Part shown: positions 1 through 13,900 of the stretch, one piece after another
How positions within the stretch are numbered: the stretch's first letter is position 1
Layout of the letters: each line of letters begins with the position of its first letter
Source of the DNA: Candidatus Scalindua sp.
Lineage (GTDB): Bacteria > Planctomycetota > Brocadiia > Brocadiales > Scalinduaceae
Reading direction: 5' to 3'
DNA: 64,000 bases
Assembly (NCBI GenBank): GCA_018670825.1
Contig: JABHIW010000110.1
Span: 86,091-150,090, forward strand
The notes under the pieces: generated by a model
Told to the model about the DNA's origin: nothing
The model's input: only the letters and a program-made list of their open reading frames with translations
Database searches by the model: none
Position numbers and translations under genes: made by a program

Positions 1-1980
1 TCAGGAGTTAAAATCATCCTCGTCATAGAAAATCCAGGAATTTTTTCAGGAAACGGACAGAAGGTTAAATACTCCTCCTGAAATTCGCCAATACTCTCTT
101 TTGCCCATAAACTGTAAAATTCTACCGCTTTATTGTCATCACTTTGAGAAATCCTATCAACTTGATTTTCACTTACTATTTGATGATCACCTGGAAGAGC
201 ATGAATTCGGCATTGCTTTCTCATAAAAGGATAAGTGGGGAGTCCTGTTACCCGGGACAATTTCTTTTCCGCGTATAAATTTTTCCACAAAATTCCATTT
301 CCAAGAATCCACAATCTTGCTATTTCTCGAAGGCTTTTAGTTTCTATTGCAAGATCAACTTCCTCATGGGTTTTAACCTTCACCGTTTCAACATTACCGG
401 AATAACACGTCTCGCTATTTTCCCGGCAAACCATCCATTCTTTTAATTGGACCAATAATTCATTTTGACTAAGACTCACAACAGCAAGCCGGGAAGGCAT
501 CTCTTCTCTCCCTACTTGAAGCGTATACGTAATTCGTTCTAAATCAGCTTTTGGGTCCATTTCCAGATAGCGTATCCATTCCTTTACATACTCTTCTAAT
601 CGATCTTGATTTTTTGCAGAAAGGATAAACAGGGTAGGCACTGTTTCACCCCTTGGAAGAACTGATCTTTTGGGTCCAGGAATGTATTCTTCTACAATAA
701 TATGAGCATTGACTCCACCGGCACCAATACTGGTGATTCCTGCTCTTCTGGGCATTTCCACCCCATCTATCGTGACAGGAGTCCACTCAGAGACTTCTTG
801 TTGTAACTGGAAAGGCAATTGATCAAATCGAATATTTGGATTTAATTCTCCTTTAATCAATGTCGGCACCAAAGTTTTATGTTTTAAAGAGAAAATGATT
901 TTACTTAATTGCGACATTCCGGATGCGGATTCGCTATGCCCGATATTTGGCTTAACAGAGCCAATGCGATAGCTTCCTTTTGTCCCTTCGCGCTTAGCAA
1001 AGACTTTGGTCAATGCAGTCATCTCAATTGCATCTCCCATTTCAGACCCATTTGCTGATGATTCGATATAACTAATGCTTCGGGGGTCCAGATTGTTTTG
1101 TTCCAACGCCTGTTGAATAACGGATACTTGCTGATTAGGATTGGGCACCGTATAGGCATTTGTTTTACCACCATGGTTAACCGCAGTCCCTTGAATCAGT
1201 GCATAGATGCTATCTTGATCTTGTACGGCAAGAGAATACGGTTTAAGGATTACAGCACCTACCCCTTCCCCGGGAACAAATCCGCTTCCTCCTTTTTCAA
1301 AAGCAGCACTGTCTCTTGTTTGAGAAATGATTTGAGCCATGGAAAGTCCAACATAACTCAACGGATGCAAATATAAATTCACTGCTCCGACAATAGCCAA
1401 CATACCATTCCCATGTCGAAGATATTCACACGCTTCATGAATTGCGACTAACGCGGAAGAGCACATTGTGTCAATTGGGATACTAGGTCCTTGAAGATTC
1501 ATACAATAGGAAACTCGATTAACCAATGATGAGAATGAAGTGGTCGGCAATATTCCTTCTTTCTCCAGAGTATATAAATTAAATCCCTGTTTTGTAATGC
1601 CGGCAAATACACCTGTTCTCTGGCGAAGATGAGGGGACAAACGGGATGGAGCATATCCCGCATCTTCTAACGCTTTCCATGCTTCCTCTAAAAACAGGCG
1701 CTCTTGAGGATCAATATTTCCTGCATCTCTTGGCGTGATATTAAAAAACAGGGGATCAAATTCGTAACATCTTTCTAAAAAACCACCCCACTTGCTATAG
1801 CTTTTTCTAAGCACACTCGCTTTATTTGGATCTTCCTGATAATATTTTTTCCAATCCCAACGTTCCCCGGGGACCTCAACAATGCAGTTCTTGCCTGATT
1901 TTAAGTTTTCCCAATATTCTTCCAGATTTTTTGCCTGGGGATAACGGCCACTCATCCCTATTACGGCAATCGGCTCCTGG
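1..1980 (-). other. PKS module 8 (partial): non-elongating KS8(0) followed by probable methyltransferase
   Basis: KS8 spans about 685-1980. It keeps the active Cys (DTMCSSA) and NIGH, but the HGTGT box reads SANGS, so the catalytic His is Ser. Such KS0 domains move chains without extending them. After the post-KS linker (LPTYPF) a new domain begins near 150 with EEYLTFCPFPEKIPGFS. I associate this with the N-terminus of O-methyltransferase domains in trans-AT PKSs, from memory and without the SAM motif, which lies outside the window. A KS0-OMT station after a KR-only module would methylate the hydroxyl made by module 7. Confidence 0.7.
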
Positions 1981-4900
1981 GCCCTGTTTCTGCCCATTGC
2001 TCCTGTAAAACCGCGAGATTGACCTGTTTTTACTTCCGTGGAATGACGTGTTGGATTTTCTCCCTCAAAAGGCTGTCTGGAGAGAGATTTTTCCAAAATA
2101 GAGGAAGGTTGCCCCAACTTCGTCTGCTCTTGAATACCCGCCCATTGCGTACACACTTGAGAATAATTTGCGATCAAATAGTCTGTCAACTCAACTAATG
2201 TCTGATATTCATAAAATAGCGTTTTCGAAATTTCTCCGAAAACGCTTTCCAATCTTTGATTCATCTGAGTAATCATAAATGAATCAATCCCATAACTTTC
2301 AAAAGGCTCCTCCGGATCGATTTTGGAAGCAGAAAGCTTGATCATTTCGCCAAAAAGACCCTTAAGCTGGTGTAAGGTCCTTTCTTTAAGCATTTTTGGG
2401 TCTATGGGGCATAGTGGACTAGACGCCTGATCAGGCAATCCGTCTTCCGCCTTAGAAATCGAGGTTTTGTTTGAATCCGGCTTTATGTCAAATTTATCTG
2501 AAAGCAAAAGCGATTTCATCTTCTCTAATAAGCCTTTCATCACCACGACTTGAGATTCCCTGGAAACCAGGGCTTGATAAAAAGCCTCAATGCCCGAAGA
2601 AGTTTCCATAGCAACCATGCCCATACTCTCTTTCATCATTTCCTCTGCCGTTTCATCAATCCCCATGCCTCCGTCTCTCCATAACGGCCAGTTGATAGAA
2701 AGGGTCTGGCCACGACGCTGCCTGGAATCAAGCAGAGAATTTCGATATTTGGAAAAAGCATCCATAAATGCGTTGGCGGTGGAATAGTCGGCTTGACCGA
2801 TGCTTCCTGTCACTCCGGCACCAGATGAAAATAGAACAAAAAAGTCTAAATCTAGTTCTTTTGCAGCATGGTCCAGGTTCATGACGCCTTCAACCTTTGG
2901 AGCAAGCACTTGTTCAAATTCTGCTTTGGTCTTTTTCAATATAAAATTATCTCGAATCACTCCCGCGCTATGGATAATTCCATTGAGGCCACCGGAATTA
3001 TTTTGAATTTCCAGAACTAGTGCATTAACGGCTTTTTTGTCGGAAACATCCACGGATTTGTATTCGATCTTCGCGCCCAATCTCTCAAGTTCATCAAGCC
3101 TTGCTTTTTTCTCTTTGCTCAAATCCGAACGCCCCGTCAAAATCAAGGTTACGTCTTTCTCCTTTTCCACGATCTCTTTGGCAAAAATCAGACCCAATCC
3201 TCCAGCCCCACCGGTGATCAAATAGACTCCACCATTTTTCCAAGGAATTGTTTGGTCTTTTTCCACCTTAATAATCTCTTCAAAGGAGGCAACCAGCCGT
3301 TGATCTCCTTCGTATCGAATCTGTTGATCCTCCGGGCATCGGCTATTCGCTTGCACCTTGGTAACCATATTTTCAATGGAATCTTCTTTCCGCACAGCTA
3401 TCACTTGCCCCAGAATCCTGGGATTCTCTAAACGCGCTGTTTTCAAAATCCCGGATAGAGCGGAAAAGGTTTGTTGAATTCCCTGGGCTGGAACAAGGAC
3501 TTGCAGTAAAACATTCCCTTTAGGCTTTCCTTGAAGAATTTTTTGAATAGTAGTGAACAACCCTAAAGAATACTCTTCAAAACGTTTTTCCAAAGTTTTA
3601 TGATTGGATTCAAGATCAACCAACGATAGGTGAGGAAGTTTATCCTGCAATAGTTGCCTTTTTTGATTCAGACCGCACAGGAAGACCAGGTGATCGGTAT
3701 ATTCCGAAATCTTTTGTTCCGGGTCTACGGCTTTCTCCTTCCAAACAGGTTTGAACACCAACGTACCGATTGCCTCGTGGGTGCTATCCACAACTTTATC
3801 CGGGCATTCTTCCTCCACCCAATAACGATCTCTGGCAAACGGATAGGTTGGAAGACTCACTCTTTTTGGTACAGTATCACCATATAGTTTTTTCCAATCA
3901 AAGGCTAATCCCTTCACCCATAGGCCTAGCAACTTACTATAATGTTTTTTACTAACCCAGGCTTCAATGGTTTTTTGAAGATCATCATCATCAGTGAATA
4001 CAGCCAACGCATCCTTATTTCGTTCCACTTGTCCAAGATAAAGATCTTCCACATTCTCTCTGCCATCAATAAAGCCTTGCAGTTTTTCTTCAAGTTCTCT
4101 CATTGAATGAACAATCAATCCCAAACGCTCTTTCATCGCTTCCCTGCCTACCTGGAGCGTGTAAGCAAGGTCCTCAAGACGGATTGACATTTGACTATTG
4201 GTCATTGACTGCTCGGATCCACAATTCACCGTTAGATAAGCATGCAGGTTTTTTACCATCTCCTTCAATCGCTCTCCGTTCTGCGCTGACAGAACGATCA
4301 ATGCCGGTCCTTTTTTCACTGGTAATTGATCACTCTTTATTGGTGATTGATTGTTGTATTCTTCAATCACCATGTGAGCATTGGTCCCACTAAATCCAAA
4401 CGAACTCACACTGGCTCGCCTCGGAATATCAGGAGATGCTTCCCATGGCTGCAACTCTGTATTGACATAAAAAGGACTCTCCTCTAGAGAAATATGCTGA
4501 TTAAGTTTCTCAAAGTGAATGGTAGGTGGCAACATTTTTTGCCGTAACGCAAGCAGCACTTTGATCACTCCGGCGATTCCCGCGGCTGTCAAAAGATGTC
4601 CAATATTGCTTTTCACCGACCCTAAAGCACAATATTTTTTCTTGTCCGTATAGGCCTTAAAAGATTCCGTTAGCGCTTCCACTTCTATCGGGTCTCCGAG
4701 CGTTGTACCTGTTCCGTGAGCTTCAACCAGTGAAATGGTTTCCGGGTTAATATGAAAACGTTCATACAACTCTTTTTCCAGTGAAATCTGAGAATTTACA
4801 CTAGGCGCAGTTATTCCATTCGTCTTACCATCTTGATTTACTCCCCAGCCCTTAATAACCCCATGAATTTGATCTCCATCGCGGACAGCATCCGAAAGTC

Positions 4901-7900
4901 GTTTTAATAAAATAACACCAACTCCTTCTCCCGGTACAAAGCCATTGGCTCTTTGATCAAAAGTAAAACAACGTCCCTCTTTCGAATACATACCTGCTTT
5001 AGTACCCAGAATGTGCAGCGATGGCCCCGGAAATGCACATACTCCACCCGCCAGGGTTAGATCACTCGTTTTAAGCATTAAACTGTTACAAGCCTCCGCG
5101 ATAGCTACCAGAGATGAAGAGCAAGCAGTATCAATCGCTAAACACGGACCTTTTAAATTCAGGAAATAAGAAATTCTGGCTGACAAAATGGAAGAACTTC
5201 CCCCCAGCAAACCCTGAGCGTTCAAACCTTGCTCACCCATGGATTGCCCATAGTTAACATTTCCACAACCCACAAAAACGCCACAAGAACTTCCAGACAA
5301 AGAGACAGGATTTATCCCTGCATCTTCGATACAATGCCAGGCACTCTCCAAAAACAGACGCTGCTGAGGATCCATCCAATGAGCTTCTGCAGGAGAAATA
5401 TTGAAAAACAGGGGATCAAATTGGTCCACATCCTCTAAAGCACCCATCCATTTGCATGAAGTCTTTCCGGGTGCGTCATTATCCGCATCATAATATTTTT
5501 CATTCGACCAACGTGTGGCAGGGACCTCCGAAACACAATCTTTACCTTGTGAAATATTTTTCCAAAACAGGTCCAGAGTCTTCGCTTGAGGAAATTGTCC
5601 GGACATTCCAATGATAGCCACTCCTTCGGTAACATCTTCCACTCTTTTTTCCGTTCCAATAGACGATCTTATTTTGATGGAAGGAGCTAGCTTTTCGGCT
5701 TTTCTTTTCTGCTCTAACATACGTTCTATACAATTATCCGTAAAATCAATCATGTCTTGATGTGTATGACTGAGAATCACTTTGCCGATGTGCTGCCCCT
5801 GAGACACATATTCAAGTGCATCTACTATTTGGTGAATCGGGTATATTCGAGAGGTAATCGGGACAATTTTGTCTGATTCAAGTAAGGAGACCATTAAACG
5901 AAGCGATTTTTCCCCAAGAAAAATATTTTGTGAAGTATCTAATGGATCGGGTTCGTACCAATTTAAACCCAGATTAATACTATAAATAGATTGGTTTTGT
6001 AGTAATTTAGACAAATCCAATTTCGGACTTGTTTTTAACGCGTGCGTGGCAATCTCTAAATAACGACCTGAACGTCCTAGGCAGTTTAATCCCTTTTGGA
6101 TGTTATCGCCTGATAGCGTATTTAAGACAACATCAACTCCATGATTATTGGTTATTCTTTTGATTTCCTGATCAAATTCAGATGTTTTATAATTTATCGC
6201 ATAAGGAATTTCTAATTTTTTTAGATACTCTATCTTTTCGGAACGACTTGAGGTTCCATAACAGATACAATCTTTTAAACGGGCTAATTGAATTGCAATA
6301 AGTCCACATCCTCCTGATGCCGTTTGAATTAATACGTGTTCTTTATGTGCTAATTTTCCTAATTCGAAAGCATGATTCACCGTCCAAAATACAATCGGTA
6401 GACTACAAGCATCTTCAAAAGAGATATTCTCCGGTTTGTTAACCACATTGGTTTCCGGAACATTTACATAACTGGCATGTCCTCCTAACTCTGTAAGTGC
6501 AATAACCTCATCCCCAATAGATACTCCGGAAACCTGATCACCTACTTTGGAAACAATGCCCGAAACTTCTCCTCCGGGAACAAAAGGATAATCAGGTATA
6601 TTGGGATAAAGTCCTTTAACACACAGGACGTCCCCAAAATTGATCGCAGATGCTTTTACCCGGATCGTCACTTCATTAGCCTTTGGCTCAGAGACCACCC
6701 ATTGACTTAAATGAAGTTCTTCAAAAACATGGACCTTTGAAAGTACAAGACCATAATGATCACCCAACTTTGAAAGATCCTCAAATGATTGTTTGATACC
6801 ACTGTCTCGAATTATTGGTGGCCGACAACTTTTGGCTATTTTTACTGAATGCGGCGCTGCGGACCGCTGTTCGTTGGAGGAACGAGAGACTGCTTGTTGT
6901 GATGGTCGCTGAATCAGTTCTCCTCCACGTTTCTTTAATTCTTTTTTCAAAAAAACAGCAAGTTCGTGAATGGTAGGATAGTCATAGATTCTGGTTGCCG
7001 CAATCGATAATCCATATTGTGTATTAATTTTTCTGATCCATGTCACCCCAACAATTGAATCTACTCCCAGGTCTATAAAAGTAGTCTCATCATCAATTTC
7101 TTCCGCCTTCATATGCAACTCGTCACCTAAACTACTCCTAATACGACTTTGAATACTTTCGACAGTTTCATCCATCAGCGCACCTTGATCTTCAAGCACA
7201 GAGGAAACTTGAGAACGTGCATCTGTAGTCTCCGGATCCTTTTGAATAACATCTTTATCTCTTACAAAAGTACTCTCCTCAGTCGAGAGTATCCGGTCAA
7301 TAGGTTTTCGCGCTATCACTCCAACATGCTCCATCCCTGCCAGATCCGGATCTTTGATTCCCATATCAACACCTATCCCCTCAAATCCGACCTTTTCGAC
7401 GTCAAACCCGGCGTCTCTACACTCGCGACTAAGAATATCCGGATCCAGAGGATTGATCAAAGGAGGAGCGCCATCAGTCTCCTGAGCGCTAAAAATTTTA
7501 CGAACGTCTTCTATGTAACCCGGCCATAAATCACCGGCTGCCTTACGAGTTTTATATTCCAGGGCCTTTGATTTCCAATAACCAACATAAGGTGTATCCG
7601 TGACTAGAAACAACTTGCCTCCAGGCTGTAGCCACCTGTGCATTTTTTGAATTGCATTTTGAACATCTTCAGGCTTTAGAAAGTGAATCACCCGGCTGGC
7701 ATGTATGGCAGCAAAACGGCCATCTTCAAAATCAATATCCTGTATTAATCCCTGTTGGGTACTCAGGTGTTGCCTTGCTTCATCGCTAATACGATCCTTG
7801 AGGATATCGAGATGTTGCTGCTCCATATCTGTAGCCAATACTCTAGCGCCTCGCTCCAGGGCAGCAATTGTAGCAACGCCATAGGCACAACCAATATCTA

Positions 7901-10900
7901 AGACCTCCCCTTCACATTGACCTGCATATTCGGCAAAAGATTCCGAACAAGGAGTAAGTTTCTCTAGCATAACACCTGTTCTATTTAATGTGGGAACCAT
8001 ACCCTTTACACCATCCGGTGTCGCTGACTTGAGGTCCTCTAATATATCCGTTTTCTTAAGCACTCCAAATGTCACTTCCTTTGTATTTTGGTTTTTCCCA
8101 TTAGACTTTAAGGTGAAGGAAGGATCCTTTGTATCTAAAAGGGAAATTTGAGAGGGCTTCGGAATATTATCTGACGAAACAATCTTATCAACATTACCAG
8201 GCAAGAATAGTGTTCTTGAAGCAGGAGGCAAATCCTGGCCGTCCCGAATCTCAATTGACTTCGAGCTCTCAGCAACCGGTGGACCCTGGGACTCCATCCA
8301 GTAACTCTTTCTTGCAAAAGGATATGTGGGTGCGCTAATTTTCTGTGGTCTGTTCTCTCCATAAAGTTTATTCCAATCAACGGTCAATCCTTTCACCCAA
8401 AGATCGAGAAGCTTGTCATATTTCCCTTTGGTGATCCAGATATCAATAATTTTTGGCATATCCTCATCCGCCTCAAATACTGCAAAAGTATCTTTATTCT
8501 GTTTCACTTGTCCATGATAAAGATCTTCTATATCCTCCTTACCCTCAATAAAACCTCGCAGTTTGTTTTCAATCTCTTGCGTTGAATGAACAATACACCC
8601 TAAGCGCTCTTCCATTGCTTCCCGACCAACCTGGAGTGTATAGGCCAGTTCTGTAAGGCAGAATGCCATTCCATTGGTTTCCGTATTGGGCGTCTCACTT
8701 CTTTGAACGAACTTGAGCAGTTTTTTAGCATACTCCTTCAAACTTTCCTGATTCCTTGCTGAGAGTACGATTATGACAGGATCTGGAGATGTCACTACAT
8801 CGTTCCGCACCTTCTGTTTGTCCGGAATATATTCCTCAATCAGCAAATGGACGTTAGATCCTCCTGCACCAAAGGAGGAAATCCCCGCAATTCTTGGATA
8901 CTCCTTTCCATCAATAACCGGATTTTGCCAGTCCCGCAATTCCTGGTTTACGACAAATGGAGTACTGGTAAAATCAATGTTAGAATTCAAAACCTTAGAG
9001 TGTAATGACGGCACCAATTGAGAGTATTTCAGTTGAAGCAACACTTTTGTGACACTGCCAATACCCGCGGCGCTCTCAGAATGACCAATATTAGATTTCA
9101 CAGAACCTATTGAGCAATATTGTTTTTCCTTTGAATACTCTTCAAAAGCACGTGTCAAACCTGAAATTTCTATAGGATCTCCCAATACAGTCCCTGTCCC
9201 ATGAGCCTCCACATAACTCACTGCTCTGGCATCGATATTCGATCTTTTCAATGCCCCTGATATCAACTCATACTGAGCATTAGGATTCGGAATAGTATAA
9301 CCATTGGTTTTCCCTCCAGAATTGACCATACTACCCTTTATAATTCCATAAATGTGATCTTGATCGGAAATTGCCTTCTTTAAGGGTTTTAAGACAATAG
9401 CCCCCACCCCTTCCCCATCGACAAAACCGTCTCCTTCATCCCCAAAAGGCTTGCATTCGTCCGTTGAGGAAAGTGCAGTCATGGCGCTTAATCTCAAATA
9501 ATGAATTGGTTTAAGAATTAAATTCACTCCTCCGGCAATTGCGCATTCACTCATCCCACTATGCAAACTCTCCAAGGCCAAATGAATCGCCGTAAGCGAC
9601 GAAGAGCAGGCTGTGTCTATCGCCATACTTGGCCCTTTAAAATCCAATAGGTAAGATATTCGATTAGCAATCGACCAATAGCTGGATTGGTGAGCATAAG
9701 TCCCATTCATCACGCCGACAAAAACACCGATCTTCCGGCTATCAGAAAGTGTTTGAGGAGTATACCCGGAATCTTCAATGCTCTTATAGGCCTCTTCCAG
9801 GAATAGCCTCTCTTGTGGATCCATTTGCTTAGCTTCGCGAGGAGAGATATGGAAAAATATGGGATCAAATTGATCAACATCTTTGAGAAAACCACCCCAT
9901 TTTGTATAGATTTTTCCTGGCTTTCCTTTTTCTTCATCAAAATACTGTCTCCAATCCCAACGGTCCCGTGGAATCTCGCTGATACAGTTCTTCCCAGCTT
10001 TTAAATTGCCCCAGAACTCATCCATATTCTCTGCCTGCGGATAACGCCCGCTCAAGCCGATAATCGCCACATCCTGGGTGTGCGAATCTTGAGATTCGGA
10101 TGCTTCCATTTCAACAGTGGGCTTAAAACGCCGCAATCTTCCGGCCCTGGGTTTAAACAGAGCAGATGATTGTGAATGGGAAGAATTCTCAAATCCTGTC
10201 TCTTCTTTCGGTTTTTGCTCCTCAAATCCAACCTGACAAATCAGTGTCTCTTTCTGGGTTTTGATAAGATGTTCTACCAGGCCGTCAATAGTTTGTACTT
10301 CAAAGAATAAGGTGCTGCTGATATCGTTAAAAACCTTGCGTAAAGTATTGGTCAGATGTACCACTAAAATCGAATCAATCCCATAAGCTTCCAGGGATTT
10401 GGATGAATCAATCTGATGGCTTTTCATCTTCAATGTTTCCGCAATTAGCCTCTTTATGTATTTTGTACTTTTTCCCCTCAAAGAATCTAAGGTTGTCCCT
10501 TCCGTAGAGACTGTTTGAAACTTTTCTTTTACCGTGAAAGATTTTTTCAAAACCCTGGGCCTTATGCTTTTTTGTGTGGAAGAGATGCTTGAACTCGCTC
10601 CTAACTTTTGCCTCACAATTCCATCGCTTTGGGCCACAATAATCTGTTGACCCAACTGATGGCCCTTCTCTGCGGGAAAAAATGTTGAAACAAATCCCTC
10701 TTCGTTAAGAACCCTTCTCCAGGTTTCAGGATATAACCCCGGAGACCCTGGTATACGCAAACCCGTATCCTCATACAACCACCAGCCTTCGAGTAAACCA
10801 AAGGTTAGATGAGCAAACTGAGATTTGCCACTTAGCTCATTCAAAAGAAGGACACCTCCTTTACGCATGGAGGCCTTGACATTACGCAGGGTTTGACGAA

Positions 10901-13900
10901 TATTTCTGGTCGCGTGAAGAACATTTGCCGCTATCACAACATCATAACGGTCCGCCTGGATATTTTGTTCTGCTATCGGTTTCTCAACATCAAAAATCCG
11001 GGTTGTCAGGTAAGGGGCTCTGGACACATAATTTTCCCGGGCATGCAATAAAAATGCTTTTGAAAGATCGGTATAGCAATATTCCCGAATATGGTCCTGA
11101 AACGGACGAAGTTTGGACAAAAGACCATCGGTGGAACCACCTGTACCAGCACCAATTTCCAAAATACGGAATTGAGAGGACCCGTCCTGACTTAAACTCT
11201 CTTGAATATAAGAGACCAGGGTTTCACCAAGGACGTCATGAAACAGATCGGACAGAAGATTTCCTTTATATATGCCTTCGACAAGCTCCATAGAAGAGTT
11301 TGGAAACATCACATCCGTGGCTTTTACTTTCCCTGTCAGGATATCCGGCATAGCACGCAGACAGGCCTCCGCCAAAACCACCTGGGCTTTTTTGTCAGTG
11401 TCTTGAATCCATGAGATTTTTTGTTGGTCCCATTGCCCCCATAAATCTTCAAGAGCAATACCATTGCCGTTCACAAGGGTATAACTATTGTCATCATGTT
11501 GTTTCAAATAGTTTTTGGTAAGCAGTACAGAAAAGCTTTCCTCAATCCAACGATCATACCTGCCAAGTAAGCCATCTTTAGATTTCAAAAATGGCCGCAC
11601 ATTAGCCAAAAGCAATTGATCAAAAAGCGTTTCCATCTTAGGGTTTTGTAATTTTCCGTTGGATGTTATTTTATTCCACTTTGCATCCAGCCCGGACGTC
11701 AATGCGCTTTCAAGGCTTTTCATAGTTTTTGAAGGGAGAGTTTGAGGATAGCAACTCATCCATTCGTTGGGGATCATTTCTGCAATATTGTTCATAGCAT
11801 CTGCTTTTAAAGTCCTGATCAAGGCTACCTGGTCCAATGGGCCATTGAGCAGTTTCTCCAAAGCCTCCAGACCTTCTTCCGGCCCAATCGACCCAATCCC
11901 AATTTTTTCCATACGGTCCCTGGTAGATTGGTCGCTCACAATTCCCACACTGCCCCAATATCCCCAATTCATCACTTTTACAGGACAAGACCAATCTTGA
12001 GACAACTTGCCGGCAAAGGCGTCCTTAAAAGCGCAGCCGGCCGCATAGTTACTCTGGCCCACTGCAGTGCCAAATACAATCATCGAAGAGAAAAACAATA
12101 GAAAATCCAATGATTCCGCTTCAAACACTTCAGCCATTCGTACACTCACATCCACTTTTGCTTGCAATCCGGCCTTGAATCGTTCCTCGTCCATCCTGGC
12201 CAGACTTGAATCTAATAAAACTATGGCCGAATGGACTACCCCATTGATTTGGGAATAAGTTTGTATGATTTGCTGATAAGCTTTTTCCAAAGACTCTTTA
12301 TTGGCAGCATCGGCCTGGATGTATATGGGAGCAGGGCCTATTTTCGATAAAGCGTCGAGTTTTTTCTGAATCGCAGGGTCTTTTGCTCGTCTACCTATCC
12401 AAACAATTTTAGCCTGGTATTTTTCTATCATCCATTTGCTCCAAGCCTCACCGATTCCACCGACTCCCCCGATCACCACATAAACACCGCCTGTTTTATA
12501 GAGTACTGTCTGTTCCGGAAGCTCACGCACATGGAGCAATTCCCTTGCAAACCACTCCTTATCCCGATAAGCCAAAGCATCGCCTCGTACGTTATATGGT
12601 AAGCGGAACATCTCTTGAATGGGCCAATAGCCATTCTTTTCCATGTCAAGAAGACGGACCTTCCAATGAGGATACTCTTTAGCCAGAGAACCAATCAATC
12701 CGTGAACACCGGCATGAGTGGGATTAATCAGATCAATACTTCGTACGGCTTGAGTCTGTGTGGTAATCACTGTCCAGGCCAAATCTTTTACTCCATAACC
12801 TGAAGAAAGCAACGCCTTGATGATTTGAAAAACCTGTAACACTCCCCAGTTTTGATCTTGAATCATCTGCTGCTTCTCTTCTACCGATTCTACAGTGCTT
12901 TCCGAAGCGATCCATACAATATGGTCTATGGAATCTAGCTCATCAAGTTGTTTGCTAATGGTGCCTACATTCGCATCGGACTCAATTTCTAAAGTTTTAA
13001 TTTGATGATATAATTTCTTAATGGTCTCTTGTTGTTTTTGAGTTCCTCCTATCAGGACAATTTGAGCATATTCTTCCGGAGAAATTGCTTCTTTTTCAAT
13101 GTAACGGGTTTCCTCGAAAATAGTGTTCCAAACCGGACGCAGGGTGAGCAATCCCACGGGAGCTCCTGCAGACTCTTCCGAAGAAGTTGTTGTTACTTGT
13201 ACTGTATCAGGTTCTTCTTTAAGAACTCTGGAAGCAAAGCCTTGCATCTTCACACAAATCTCTCCCGCATCATCACATAGATCAATATCCAACTTTTGAA
13301 CGTGGCGACCATCCACCCTATCCGATCTCTCACTGTCCTCAGAGTCAGTAAGCCGAACAACAGAAGGCTGGGCTAAGCGTACCCACGCCCACATCGATTC
13401 GCTACAACTATTAATAATTTCAAGGCTTTCCAATGCAAATGGCAAAGAGAGCTGTGAGGGACGGAAGGCTGACCCGCTGAAGCTCATTACGATAGAGGCC
13501 TGAAGGGCTGAATCCAATAAGCTCGGATGAAGAGAGAACTGGTCTTTTGTCTCTGAAACAGAGATGGGTAAAGTCAGTTTAGCCAATACTTCATTTTCTC
13601 CCAAGTAGACCTTTTCAAGGCCCTGATGAGAAGGACCATAGTCAATTCCCATCGCTTTGAAAGTTTCATAGCACTCTTGAGAATTGAAGTTGTTCTGATT
13701 GAGTTTAGCCTGCAATTCTTCAAGATTCAAAGTTTGGGATTTATTAGATGGAGGACTTCCCAGGGAAGGCAAGATGGCCACACCCTGGCTGTGCACAATG
13801 GGCTCCTCTTCCTGATTTTGGTTATCAGTGTAAATCTCGTAAGAAATTGCTCCGTTCTCTTCAGGAAAGAGCCCGATATGGACCTCCTGGAGTCCATTCA

